Source: Blastococcus sp. LR1 (GTDB taxonomy: Bacteria > Actinomycetota > Actinomycetes > Mycobacteriales > Geodermatophilaceae). From it: a stretch of DNA of 64,000 bases. The first letter of the stretch is position 1. Each line of letters opens with the position of its first letter. The stretch lies in assembly GCF_020166105.1 (NCBI RefSeq), contig NZ_JAIUJY010000004.1, positions 62,001 to 126,000 on the forward strand, given 5' to 3'. Of the stretch, positions 42,845 through 51,076 are shown one piece after another. The translations under genes and the position numbers were made by a program. The notes below the pieces were generated by a model, which saw only the letters and a program-made list of their open reading frames with translations, searched no databases and was not told the DNA's origin.

Positions 42845-43648
42845 TCACGCCTCGGGGCGGGGCTCCACGAACAGCGACTGGCTGGAGCGGCCGATCGGCC
42901 CGTCGGCGTCGAAGAGGACGGCGCCGCACTGGGCCGCGCCGGCGCCGCCGAGCACGGTGGTGGCCGCCATCCCCAGCCACTCGCCGCGCGGCGGGCGGTG
43001 CAGGGCCACGGTGAGGTCCACGTTGGCGAAGGTGGCCGTCGTCCAGTCCAGGACCGCGGAGATGCCGCTGGCGGCGTCGGTCATCACCAGCAGGTGCTGC
43101 AGCGGGGTCATCGGCTCGCCGGCCACCAGCTCGCACTGCGGGCGGGTCCACGCCGTCGCCGGACCGGGGGCGTTGAAGGAGCCGTCGGCGAAGCGCCAGT
43201 CCAGTGCCCGGTGGTAGGCGACCTCGGTCGTGAAGAACGCCGCGGTCTCCGCACGGCTCTCCTCCGGGCGCCGCGGGGACGGGTGCTGCTGAGCGGTCGC
43301 CTCGGCGCCGTCCCGGGTGCGCATCCGCCAGGCCGACAGCCGCATCAGCGGGCGCTCGTCCCCGGTGGAGAGCACCGTCTCCACCAGCTCGACCCGCCGG
43401 CCCGGCCGGACGACGGAGCTCGTCAGCCGCACCGGGCCGACGGGGACCGGCCCGAAGATGTCGTAGGCCATGCGCACGGTCTGCCCGCCCTCGATCCCGC
43501 TGGCGCGCTCGGCCTCGCGCAGCAGCAGAGCCGCGGGCGGCCCGGCGTGCTGCAGCCCGGCGTCCCACGGGCCGATGGTCAGTGCGGTGGCGGTGAAGCC
43601 CGCCGGGTCATCGCTGTCTGGGAGGTAGAGGGCGGCAGGCAGCTCCAT
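42845..43648 (-). CDS. Acyl-CoA thioesterase family protein (double hotdog)
   Basis: A 267-residue TesB-like protein with two hotdog halves: TIGPWDAGLQHAGPPAALLL with VRMAYDIFGPVPVGPVRLTS, and TDAASGISAVLDWTTATFAN with VDLTVALHRPPRGEWLGM. Its end GPIGRSSQSLFVEPR is typical of the family. It probably hydrolyses acyl-CoA; chain length cannot be judged. Start is ATG at 43648. Confidence 0.82.
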   Translation of the reverse strand: MELPAALYLPDSDDPAGFTATALTIGPWDAGLQHAGPPAALLLREAERASGIEGGQTVRMAYDIFGPVPVGPVRLTSSVVRPGRRVELVETVLSTGDERPLMRLSAWRMRTRDGAEATAQQHPSPRRPEESRAETAAFFTTEVAYHRALDWRFADGSFNAPGPATAWTRPQCELVAGEPMTPLQHLLVMTDAASGISAVLDWTTATFANVDLTVALHRPPRGEWLGMAATTVLGGAGAAQCGAVLFDADGPIGRSSQSLFVEPRPEA

Positions 43649-43663
43649 GGCTGCAGTCTGGCG

Positions 43664-44035
43664 TCAGCCCCCGACGTCGTCGCGCCGGGTCTCCCGCACC
43701 GCGTACGCCGTCCACCCGACGGCCGCGACGGCGACGAGCGACCACACCCAGCGCAGGTCGTCGGTGGAGAGCAGCAGCAGGACGGCGACGACGAAGCTCG
43801 ACCCGGCCACCGGCGAGGACCGGGCGAGGACGCCGGCGGTGCCCGGGCCGGGAATCGCGAGGAAGACGACGACCGCCGCAACCAGCAGGAAGGCGCACAG
43901 TGCGGCGAGGATCCCGGCGCTCACGCCGTACTCCGCGGGCAGCCCGACGCCGCCCAGCCCACCGAGCACGACCCCGAGCGCCGGCACGAGCAGCGTGCGG
44001 CGACGGCGGTCGGACCACGGTGGTCGGTGCGGCAC
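43664..44035 (-). CDS. Small multi-pass membrane protein
   Basis: A 123-residue hypothetical protein with four hydrophobic segments (about 14-32, 36-60, 70-88, 92-108), a basic N-terminus (RPPWSDRRRRT) and a charged C-terminus (RETRRDDVGG). No family is recognised. A strong GGAGGAGG precedes GTG at 44035. It lies 15 bp upstream of the thioesterase gene on the same strand. Confidence 0.65.
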   Translation of the reverse strand: MPHRPPWSDRRRRTLLVPALGVVLGGLGGVGLPAEYGVSAGILAALCAFLLVAAVVVFLAIPGPGTAGVLARSSPVAGSSFVVAVLLLLSTDDLRWVWSLVAVAAVGWTAYAVRETRRDDVGG

Positions 44036-44140
44036 GGGTCCTCCTCCCGGGAAGCGGTGTTCCTCCGTTGTACCGGCGCCACCTGTGCGCGGCCTGGGGA
44101 GGTAGGTGCCTCGGGCCCGGTAGCCCGCTACCGTGCGGCG

Positions 44141-45106
44141 GTGTCCCGCACCGCCCGCCCCGCTGTGGGCTACGCCTTCACCCTGGCCTCGGCCGCCCTG
44201 TTCGGGATCAACGGCACGGTCTCCACGCTGGCGCTGGAGGCGGGGATCCCGGCCACCCGGCTGACGGCGCTGCGCTGCACCGGGGCAGCCCTGGTGCTGC
44301 TCGGCGCCCTCGCGGTGTTCTCCCGCGAGCGGCTCCGCGTGCGGCGATCCGAGCTGCCGCTGCTCGCGGTCTTCGGCGTCGTGGGCGTGGCGCTGACCCA
44401 GTTCCTCTACTACGTGGCGATCGGTCGCATGCCGGTCGGCATCGCGCTGGTGTTCGAGATGACCGCGCCGGTGTTCATCGCGCTCTACGTGTGGCTGGTC
44501 CGTCGGGAGGTGGTGCGCCGCCGGCTGTGGGCGGCGCTGCTGCTGTCGCTGGGCGGGCTGGTCCTGGTGGCCGAGGTGTGGCGCGGTGGTGGCTCGCTCG
44601 ACGGGCTCGGCGTCGCGGCGGGGCTGGGGGCGGCGCTCTGCCTGGCGACGTACTACCTGGTGGGGGAGCGCGGCACGACCACGCGGGACCCGGTGACGCT
44701 CACCTGCTGGAGCTTCGTGGCGGCCGCGCTGTTCTGGGCGGTCGCGGCGCCGTGGTGGGCCTTCGACGCCGGGGTGCTGGCGGAGTCGGTGCCGGTCTCC
44801 GTGGGGGACATGACCGCGCCGCTGTGGCTGCTGGTCGCCTGGATCTGCGTGCTCGGCGCGGTGGCGCCGTTCTGGCTGTCGATCGCCGCGCTGCCGCACC
44901 TGCCGCCGACGACCGCCGGGCTGGTGGCGACGGTGGAGCCGGTGTTCGCCTCGATCGTCGCCTGGCTGTGGGTGGAGCAGGTGCTCACCGGGTGGCAGGT
45001 GGCCGGCGGCGTCGTCGTCCTCACCGGGATCGCGCTGGCGCAGACCGCGCGGGCCACGCCCGCGCCCTATCCGCTGCCCGAGACCCCGGCCCCGCTGTCG
45101 TCGTGA
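44141..45106 (+). CDS. EamA/DMT superfamily transporter (RhtA-like)
   Basis: A 321-residue exporter with ten membrane segments in two EamA repeats: GYAFTLASAALFGINGTVST then ALTQFLYYVAIGRMPVGIAL, and WICVLGAVAPFWLSIAALPH then LVATVEPVFASIVAWLWVEQ. Such proteins export amino acids or other metabolites; the substrate is unknown. GTG at 44141 is the first start with a conserved N-terminus. Confidence 0.87.
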   Translation: MSRTARPAVGYAFTLASAALFGINGTVSTLALEAGIPATRLTALRCTGAALVLLGALAVFSRERLRVRRSELPLLAVFGVVGVALTQFLYYVAIGRMPVGIALVFEMTAPVFIALYVWLVRREVVRRRLWAALLLSLGGLVLVAEVWRGGGSLDGLGVAAGLGAALCLATYYLVGERGTTTRDPVTLTCWSFVAAALFWAVAAPWWAFDAGVLAESVPVSVGDMTAPLWLLVAWICVLGAVAPFWLSIAALPHLPPTTAGLVATVEPVFASIVAWLWVEQVLTGWQVAGGVVVLTGIALAQTARATPAPYPLPETPAPLSS

Positions 45107-45130
45107 CGGCGAGGCCGGGACCCGGCGCTG

Positions 45131-46135
45131 TTACGGAGTGACGTCCTTGCTCTCGGTCAGGTAACCGGCGAGCTCCTCCATGTAGGCGGCCTGGGCGACG
45201 TAGTCGGGGCCGATGTACTTCCACGGGTGCAGCTGGTCGTTCTGCACGGCGGGCAGGAGCGCGGCGGTGGGCTGCGCGGCGATCTCCTCCGGCGTCATGC
45301 TGAACCGCAGCGAGTAGAGCAGCACGTCGCTCGGGAAGTTCGGGACCTCTTCCCAGCCGACGGTCTTCCAGAAGTACCCGTCGCCGCCCGGGTCGACGAA
45401 GTTCACGCCCAGGTCCTTGTACATCCTCAGCTGCGGGTCGTCGTCGGCCTTGGCCATCCACCAGCCGTCGGCCTCGGTGGCGTAGACCGGCAGCACGCTG
45501 ACGCCGCCGGCCGCGGCGTCGGTCAGCGTCTTCTGCGCGGCCTCGAAGTCAGCGCGCGCCTCGGCGACCTCGCCGCCCTCGGGATCGACGCCGAAGGACT
45601 CGGCCAGCTCGACGACGCGCTCGATGACCTCGGCGCCCGAGCCGCGGTAGGCGATGTGGAGAACCGGAGCGATCGCGGCCACCTGCTCCTCCTGCGCCAG
45701 GTCGTTGAACCCGTAGCCCGCGGTGCCCTCGGGGATGTCGCCCGAGGAGTCGGCCGGATAGATCGTGGTGACGATGACGTCGGGGTCGGCGGCGGCGAGC
45801 GCCTCCAGGTCGATCTCGTCGTAGCTGGAGCCGACGATCTGAACGTCGCCGAGGTCGCGGCCCTCGAAGGCGACGTCGTCCTCGGCGGAGGTCTGGCCGA
45901 AGGTGGCGACCGGCTCGATGCCGTAGTTCCACAGCGAGGCCGTCAGGTCGTTCAGGCCGGCGATGCGCGTCGGGGCCTCGTCGAGCTCCACGGTCTGGCC
46001 CAGGTCGTCGGTGAACTCCCAGCCGCCCTCGGCGGCCGGCTCGGTGCCGTTGTCGCTCTCGCCGCAGGCGCTCACGGTGGCCACGGCGGCCAGCGCGAGC
46101 AGGCCGCCTGCCAGGCGGCGGGGGGTCCGGTGCAC
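45131..46135 (-). CDS. Iron-siderophore ABC transporter substrate-binding lipoprotein
   Basis: A 334-residue FecB-type binding protein with lipobox VSAC (Cys24). The binding domain includes TRIAGLNDLTASLWNYGIEP, LEALAAADPDVIVTTIYP and a C-terminal lobe with YKDLGVNFVDPGGDGYFWK. GTG start at 46135. It is the last gene of the importer set (two permeases, ATPase, this), with its own iron box 49 bp upstream, so it may be made in excess over the membrane parts. Confidence 0.88.
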   Translation of the reverse strand: MHRTPRRLAGGLLALAAVATVSACGESDNGTEPAAEGGWEFTDDLGQTVELDEAPTRIAGLNDLTASLWNYGIEPVATFGQTSAEDDVAFEGRDLGDVQIVGSSYDEIDLEALAAADPDVIVTTIYPADSSGDIPEGTAGYGFNDLAQEEQVAAIAPVLHIAYRGSGAEVIERVVELAESFGVDPEGGEVAEARADFEAAQKTLTDAAAGGVSVLPVYATEADGWWMAKADDDPQLRMYKDLGVNFVDPGGDGYFWKTVGWEEVPNFPSDVLLYSLRFSMTPEEIAAQPTAALLPAVQNDQLHPWKYIGPDYVAQAAYMEELAGYLTESKDVTP

Positions 46136-46183
46136 AGGTGCTCCTCAGCTTCTCCGAGGAAGTGGATCTTCCTCGATCGGGAG

Positions 46184-46202
46184 GAAGGTTAGCCTGCCCT
46201 AA
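46184..46202. promoter_or_regulatory. IdeR/DtxR-type iron box before the binding-protein gene
   Basis: On the minus strand TTAGGGCAGGCTAACCTTC, 16 of 19 against TWAGGTTAGSCTAACCTWA by hand. It sits in the 106-bp gap between the ATPase stop and the binding-protein start, implying a separate iron-regulated promoter. Confidence 0.7.
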
Positions 46203-46241
46203 CCAGAGTCGAGAAGGGGGTGTCGCGCGGATCCGCCCTGC

Positions 46242-47072
46242 TCAGCGCAGCCGGCGCACCGGAACGACCATCGGCGTCCCCGCGACGGGATCGGGGATGA
46301 CCCGGGCCTCGAGGTCGAAGACGTCGGCCAGCAGCTGCTCGGTGAGCACCTCGTCCGGCGTTCCGGAGGCGACGAGGGCGCCGTCCTTCATCGCCACCAG
46401 CCGATGGGCGTAGCGGGCCGCCAGGTTCAGGTCGTGCAGCACCACGACGACGGTGCGGCCGCGCTCGGCGTGCAGCCGCCCGACGAGCTCCAGCACGTCG
46501 ATCTGGTGGGAGAGGTCGAGATAGGTCGTCGGCTCGTCCAGCAGCAGCAGGTCGGTCCCCTGGGCGAGGGCCATGGAGATCCACGCGCGCTGCCGCTGGC
46601 CGCCGGAGAGCGCGTCCACCGGCCGGTCGGCGAGCTCGGTCATGTCGGTCCAGGCCAGCGCCTCGGCCACGACGGCCTCGTCGTCGCGGGACCACTGGCG
46701 CAGCCAGCTCTGGTGCGGGTGCCGGCCGCGGGCCACCAGGTCGCCGACGGTGAGCCCCTCCGGCGCCACCGGCGTCTGCGGCAGCAGGCCGAGCACCTTG
46801 GCCACCTCGCGGGTGGGGGTCTTCGCGATCGCCTGGCCGTCGAGGAGCACCTGGCCGGCGGTGGGGCGCAGCAGCCGGCCCAGCGCCCGCAGCAGCGTGG
46901 ACTTGCCGCAGCCGTTGGGGCCGACGATCGCGGTGAACGAGCCCTCGGTCAGCTGCAGGTCCAGGCCGTCGACGACGACGCGCTCGTCGTAGGCGAGCCG
47001 GACGCCCTCCGCGGCGAGGCGCACGCGGGCGGTAGCGGCGGAGCGTGGCTCGAGCTCGATGGGCGTGGTCAC
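46242..47072 (-). CDS. Fe-siderophore ABC transporter ATPase (FecE/FepC type)
   Basis: A 276-residue ATPase: Walker [11 protein letters not shown]-loop [11 protein letters not shown], signature [17 protein letters not shown], Walker [15 protein letters not shown]-loop [14 protein letters not shown]. The [15 protein letters not shown] insertion is characteristic of the siderophore group. GTG start at 47072. Encoded 13 bp after the second permease. Confidence 0.93.
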   Translation of the reverse strand: MTTPIELEPRSAATARVRLAAEGVRLAYDERVVVDGLDLQLTEGSFTAIVGPNGCGKSTLLRALGRLLRPTAGQVLLDGQAIAKTPTREVAKVLGLLPQTPVAPEGLTVGDLVARGRHPHQSWLRQWSRDDEAVVAEALAWTDMTELADRPVDALSGGQRQRAWISMALAQGTDLLLLDEPTTYLDLSHQIDVLELVGRLHAERGRTVVVVLHDLNLAARYAHRLVAMKDGALVASGTPDEVLTEQLLADVFDLEARVIPDPVAGTPMVVPVRRLR

Positions 47073-47085
47073 AGCTGCGTCGTCC

Positions 47086-48171
47086 TCACGTGAACTGCCG
47101 CCTTCCGCGGACCAGGAGCCAGAGCAGGTAGGGGGCGCCGATGGCGGCGGTGAGGATGCCGACCGGCAGGGCCTCGGGCAGCACGGTGCGGGTCACCAGG
47201 TCGGCGCCCACCACGAGGAGCGCGCCGACCAGCCCGCTGGCCAAGAGCGGGGGACGGGAGCCGCCGGTGAGCCGCACCGCGATCTGCGGGACGATCAGCG
47301 AGACGAAGGCGATCGGCCCAGCGGCGGAGACCGCGAAGGCGACCAGTCCGACGGCGAGCAGGACGACGGCGGTCTGCGCGCCGGCCAGCCGCACCCCGAG
47401 GCCGCGGGCGGTGTCGTCGCCGAACTGCATCACCGCGAGCACCCGGTTCAGGGCCAGCGACAGGGGGAGGAGCACCGCCAGTGCGATCGCCAGCGGAACG
47501 GCGTGGTCCCACGTACGGCTGTTCAGCGAGCCGGTGATCCACACGTAGGCCGACGAGGCGTCGTAGATCTCGGCCCGGGTCAGCAGGAAGTCGATGAGCG
47601 CGTTGCCGACGGCCCACAGCGCGATCCCGACCAGCACCAGCCGGTACCCGTCGATCCCGGCCCGCCAGGCGAGCAGGAACAGCAGGAGCCCGGCCGCCAG
47701 CGCGCCGAGCAGGGCGGCCAGCGGGATGCCGAGGCCGCCGAGGATCGCGCCGGTGGAGGTGCCGCCGGTGAGCACGATCGCCGCGACGGCTCCCGCCGAG
47801 GCGCCCGCGGTGATGCCCAGGGTGTCGGGAGAGGCCAGCGGATTGCGGGCGAAGGTCTGGAACAGCGCGCCGGCGACGCCGAAAGCCAGCCCGACCAGCA
47901 CGCCCACGATCACCCGGGGTGCGCGGAGCTCCAGGACGATGAACTCCTGCGGCCCCTCGCCGAGCCCCACCAGGGTGCGCAGCACGTCGACGACGCCGAT
48001 CGGGAAGTCGCCGCGGCCCATGCTGACCGCCGAGACGAGCGCCAGCGCGGCGAACGCCACCGACGGGACGACGACGTCGCGCCAGCGCAGCGACGCCGAC
48101 ACCGGGCCGATCCGCACGGTCCGGCCGCTGCGGACGGGGCGGACCTCGCGCTCCGGAGCCTGCACGCTCAC
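47086..48171 (-). CDS. Fe-siderophore ABC transporter permease 2 (FecCD)
   Basis: A 361-residue BtuC/FecCD-type permease with about ten membrane segments. Motifs: [62 protein letters not shown] and a late [20 protein letters not shown]. Its GTG start overlaps the stop of permease 1, giving an equal-ratio pair. A basic 30-residue cytoplasmic N-terminus precedes the first helix. Confidence 0.93.
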   Translation of the reverse strand: MSVQAPEREVRPVRSGRTVRIGPVSASLRWRDVVVPSVAFAALALVSAVSMGRGDFPIGVVDVLRTLVGLGEGPQEFIVLELRAPRVIVGVLVGLAFGVAGALFQTFARNPLASPDTLGITAGASAGAVAAIVLTGGTSTGAILGGLGIPLAALLGALAAGLLLFLLAWRAGIDGYRLVLVGIALWAVGNALIDFLLTRAEIYDASSAYVWITGSLNSRTWDHAVPLAIALAVLLPLSLALNRVLAVMQFGDDTARGLGVRLAGAQTAVVLLAVGLVAFAVSAAGPIAFVSLIVPQIAVRLTGGSRPPLLASGLVGALLVVGADLVTRTVLPEALPVGILTAAIGAPYLLWLLVRGRRQFT

Positions 48172-49223
48172 AGCCCGGCCGCCCGGGTGCGCCGGACCAG
48201 GGCGATGAAGAACGGGGCGCCGATCAGAGCCAGCACGATGCCGACCTGCAGCTCGCCGGGCCGGACGACGACGCGGCCGATCACGTCCGCGCCCAGCAGC
48301 AGAGCGGCACCGAGCAGGCCCGAGCAGGGCAGCAGCCAGCGGTGGTCGGGGCCGGTCAGCGCACGCACCATGTGCGGCACGACCAGGCCGACGAAGGCGA
48401 TGGGTCCGCAGGCCGCCGTGGCCGCGCCGCAGAGCAGCGTGATCGCGGCCAGCCCGACGGCGCGGGCGAGCCAGATGCGCTGCCCCAGCCCGCGGGCGAC
48501 GTCCTCACCCAGACCCAGCAGGTTCAGCGCCGGCGCGTTGACCAGGGCGAGCACCAGGCCGATCGCGATGAACGGGCCGACCTGCCACGCGACGTCGGCC
48601 CCGCGCCCGGCGAGCGAGCCGACGACCCAGAAGCGGAAGCTGTCCAGGGTCTGCTGGTCGGAGACGAGGACGGCCCGCACCAGCGCGTACATCAGCGCCG
48701 ACAGCGCCGCCCCGGCGAGGGCCAGGGAGAGCGGCGTCGCGCCGCCGCGGCCGGCCGAGCCGATCGCGTAGACCAGCACGGTGCCGGCCAGCGCCCCGGC
48801 GAAGGCGAACCAGACGTAGCCCGACGGCGAGGTCAGGCCGAACACCGAGATCGCGAGAACGACGGCGAGGCTGGCGCCCGCGGTGACGCCGAGCAGCCCG
48901 GGGTCGCCGAGCGGGTTGCGGGTGTGGCCCTGCATCAGCGCGCCGGCGATACCCAGCGCCAGGCCGACGAGGAGGCCGAGGACGGTGCGGGGCACCCGGA
49001 GCTGGCGGACGATCACCGCTTCCTCGGTGCTCAGGTCGCTGTCGAGCAGCGCCCGCCAGACATCGCCGAGGCCGATCGAGCGGGTGCCGACGGCGATGCT
49101 CGCGAGCGAGGCGGCGACGACCAGGCCGAGCAGCAGGAGCAGCGTGGCCAGCCGGCGGGCGCGCCTCGAGCGGGCGAGCGGGCGGACCGCGTCCCGCGCC
49201 GGGACCTCGACCGTGGTGGCCAC
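48168..49223 (-). CDS. Fe-siderophore ABC transporter permease 1 (FecCD)
   Basis: A 351-residue FecCD-type permease: LRVPRTVLGLLVGLALGIAG, LMQGHTRNPLGDPGLLGVTA, ACGPIAFVGLVVPHMVRAL and GADVIGRVVVRPGELQVGIV. First gene of the importer; GTG at 49223 has GGGAG seven bases upstream, and an iron box lies 32 bp before the start. Confidence 0.93.
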   Translation of the reverse strand: MATTVEVPARDAVRPLARSRRARRLATLLLLLGLVVAASLASIAVGTRSIGLGDVWRALLDSDLSTEEAVIVRQLRVPRTVLGLLVGLALGIAGALMQGHTRNPLGDPGLLGVTAGASLAVVLAISVFGLTSPSGYVWFAFAGALAGTVLVYAIGSAGRGGATPLSLALAGAALSALMYALVRAVLVSDQQTLDSFRFWVVGSLAGRGADVAWQVGPFIAIGLVLALVNAPALNLLGLGEDVARGLGQRIWLARAVGLAAITLLCGAATAACGPIAFVGLVVPHMVRALTGPDHRWLLPCSGLLGAALLLGADVIGRVVVRPGELQVGIVLALIGAPFFIALVRRTRAAGL

Positions 49224-49254
49224 GAGCAGCTCCCGGAACGGACAGTGGTGCAGA

Positions 49255-49273
49255 TCAGATAAGGCTTACCTTA
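49255..49273. promoter_or_regulatory. IdeR/DtxR-type iron box at the head of the importer operon
   Basis: On the minus strand TAAGGTAAGCCTTATCTGA, 15 of 19 against TWAGGTTAGSCTAACCTWA by hand. It is 32 bp before the permease 1 start, where repressor would cover the promoter under iron sufficiency. Confidence 0.6.
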
Positions 49274-49373
49274 GCTGCGCTGCGCCACGGGTGGGAGCCG
49301 ACGGGTGCCGCGGTGCGGGTGCGGGGGCCGCGCTGTGCGGCGGACATCGTCCCCGTAGCGCGGCACCGAGGCC

Positions 49374-50093
49374 TCAGCGCTTCTGCCGACGGCTCCCGCC
49401 GTGCCAGTCCTCCTGGGCGCCTGCCTCGTCGGTCCGGACCCCGAACGACGCCAGCTGCGGCCGCTCGCGCAGGCTGCGCTTGAGCTCGGCGAACCCCGGG
49501 AACGAGGCAAGCCCGACCACGTGGTCCCACAGTGCGACGGCCTCCTCCGGGGCGGGCAGCCGGCTGATCACCGGACCGAAGAAGGCGATCCCCTCGGGCG
49601 GGCGGAACTGCAGGATCGGCGTTCCGACGTCCTTGCCGGTCAGCGCCAGCGCCTCGTCGGTCTCCGCCTGGATCTGCGCGTCCCAGGAGGCGTCGTCCAG
49701 CGCCTCGGCGAGCTCCGCGGGGAGACCGGCGTCGGCGAGCGCGGGCTCGACGAACTCGCGGGTGCCCCGGCGGACCTCGTCCCCGCGCTGCGCCGCCACC
49801 TCGTGGATCCGGGCGCCGAGCGCCTCGTACAGCGGACCGACCGCCGCGGCGCCGTGCTCGGCCCGCGCGCGGGCGGCCACCCGGAGCAGCCGCAGGCCGG
49901 CGGTGTGCCCGGCCTCGTACTCGGGCGGGAAGTGGGTGTCGTAGTCGACGTGCGCGTTGAGCAGCCGCAGCGAGATGAACCGCCACTCGACGGCGTACTC
50001 GCGCTGGCGGGCCACCTCCCGCACCCACTGGCTGGTCAGCCAGGCGAACGGGCAGACCGGGTCGAACCAGAAGCGCAGATCGGCGTCACTCAC
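49374..50093 (-). CDS. DsbA-fold oxidoreductase (Rv2466c/mycothiol-dependent reductase-like)
   Basis: A 239-residue DsbA-family protein. The active-site region is FDPVCPFAWLTSQW with Cys14. Rv2466c of M. tuberculosis has CPWC; the second Cys is Ala here, so a monothiol mechanism is expected. The rest matches the group: WRFISLRLLN, GTREFVEPALADAGLP, GKDVGTPILQF and FFGPVISRLP. GTG at 50093 overlaps the stop of the glutathione-peroxidase-like gene, so the two are coupled and probably act in peroxide or thiol stress. Confidence 0.82.
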   Translation of the reverse strand: MSDADLRFWFDPVCPFAWLTSQWVREVARQREYAVEWRFISLRLLNAHVDYDTHFPPEYEAGHTAGLRLLRVAARARAEHGAAAVGPLYEALGARIHEVAAQRGDEVRRGTREFVEPALADAGLPAELAEALDDASWDAQIQAETDEALALTGKDVGTPILQFRPPEGIAFFGPVISRLPAPEEAVALWDHVVGLASFPGFAELKRSLRERPQLASFGVRTDEAGAQEDWHGGSRRQKR

Positions 50094-50581
50094 GGGAGCA
50101 CCGACTCGATGGCGGCGCGCACCTCGGGGGCGTCGGGCAGCGTCATGGGCCGGAAGCGGGCCACGACCGACCCCGTTCCGTCCACCACCCACTTCTCGAA
50201 GTTCCAGCTCACGTCGCCCGCGGCGCCGTCCAGATCGGGGGCGTCGGTGAGCGCCTGGAACAGCGGGTGCGCGCCCTCGCCGTTCACCTCGACCTTGTCC
50301 GTCATGGGGAAGGTGACGCCGTAGGTGGCCGAGCAGAACTCCTCGATCTCCTCGGCGGTGCCCGGCTCCTGGCCCATGAACTGGTTGCACGGCACGCCGA
50401 TCACGGTGAAGCCGCGAGCGGAGTACTCCTCGTGCAGGGCCTCCAGCGCCGTGTACTGCGGGGTGAGCCCGCATCGACTGGCCACGTTGACGACCAGCGC
50501 CGGCCGGCCGCCGGTCAGCGCCCCGAACGTCGTCGGCTCGCCCTGCAGGGTGGTCACGGGTACGTCGAGGAGGTCGCTCAT
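50090..50581 (-). CDS. Glutathione-peroxidase-family thiol peroxidase
   Basis: A 163-residue GPx-family protein with Cys37 as the peroxidatic residue (VNVASRCGLTPQY). The conserved VPCNQFMGQEPG supplies the Gln and a second Cys. SWNFEKWVVDGTG carries the conserved Trp/Asn. Actinobacterial members use thioredoxin or mycothiol-related donors rather than glutathione. ATG at 50581. It overlaps the DsbA-fold gene downstream by four bases. Confidence 0.92.
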   Translation of the reverse strand: MSDLLDVPVTTLQGEPTTFGALTGGRPALVVNVASRCGLTPQYTALEALHEEYSARGFTVIGVPCNQFMGQEPGTAEEIEEFCSATYGVTFPMTDKVEVNGEGAHPLFQALTDAPDLDGAAGDVSWNFEKWVVDGTGSVVARFRPMTLPDAPEVRAAIESVLP

Positions 50582-50609
50582 GTGGGCGGCAGCGCCGTCC
50601 GCCCGGGGT

Positions 50610-51014
50610 TCATTCCAGCCCGCTGATGTCGTCGGGGACGTCGACGGCGTGCTGCCGCAGCGCCTCCAGCGGCACGATCTCCAGCGAGCGGGCGTTGGTG
50701 GCGGCCAGCACGACGCCCGACGCGGCGCCGGCCTGGTAGGCCTGCAGCCACCGGGTGGCGACGACGCACCAGCGGTCGCCCGGCCTCAACCCGGGGAAGC
50801 CGTACTCCGGGCGCGGGGTGGAGAGGTCGTTGCCCAGCTCCCGCTGCATCGCCAGGAACTCCGTGGAGACGACGGCGCAGACCGTGTGCCGCCCGAGGTC
50901 GTCCGGGCCGGTGGTGCAGTGCCCGTCGCGGTAGAAGCCGGTGACCGGGTCGGTGCCGCACGGTTCCAGCGGGCCGCCCAGCACGTTGCGCTCGTCGTCG
51001 GGATCGGGCGACAC
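50610..51014 (-). CDS. DUF2237 family protein
   Basis: A 134-residue protein of the DUF2237 family: NVLGGPLEPCGTDPVTGFYR, DGHCTTGPDDLGRHTVCAVV, EFLAMQRELGNDLSTPRPEY and the end GDRWCVVATRWLQAYQAG with VVLAATNARSLEIVP. Function is unknown; four conserved Cys are visible. GTG at 51014. It lies 28 bp before the GPx gene and is divergent from the acetoacetyl-CoA synthetase gene. Confidence 0.85.
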   Translation of the reverse strand: MSPDPDDERNVLGGPLEPCGTDPVTGFYRDGHCTTGPDDLGRHTVCAVVSTEFLAMQRELGNDLSTPRPEYGFPGLRPGDRWCVVATRWLQAYQAGAASGVVLAATNARSLEIVPLEALRQHAVDVPDDISGLE

Positions 51015-51076
51015 GGGCGCTCCTCGGGGTTCGGTGAGCCGTGGTCGGCGCGGACAGAGAATGGCATGGTGCGGGG

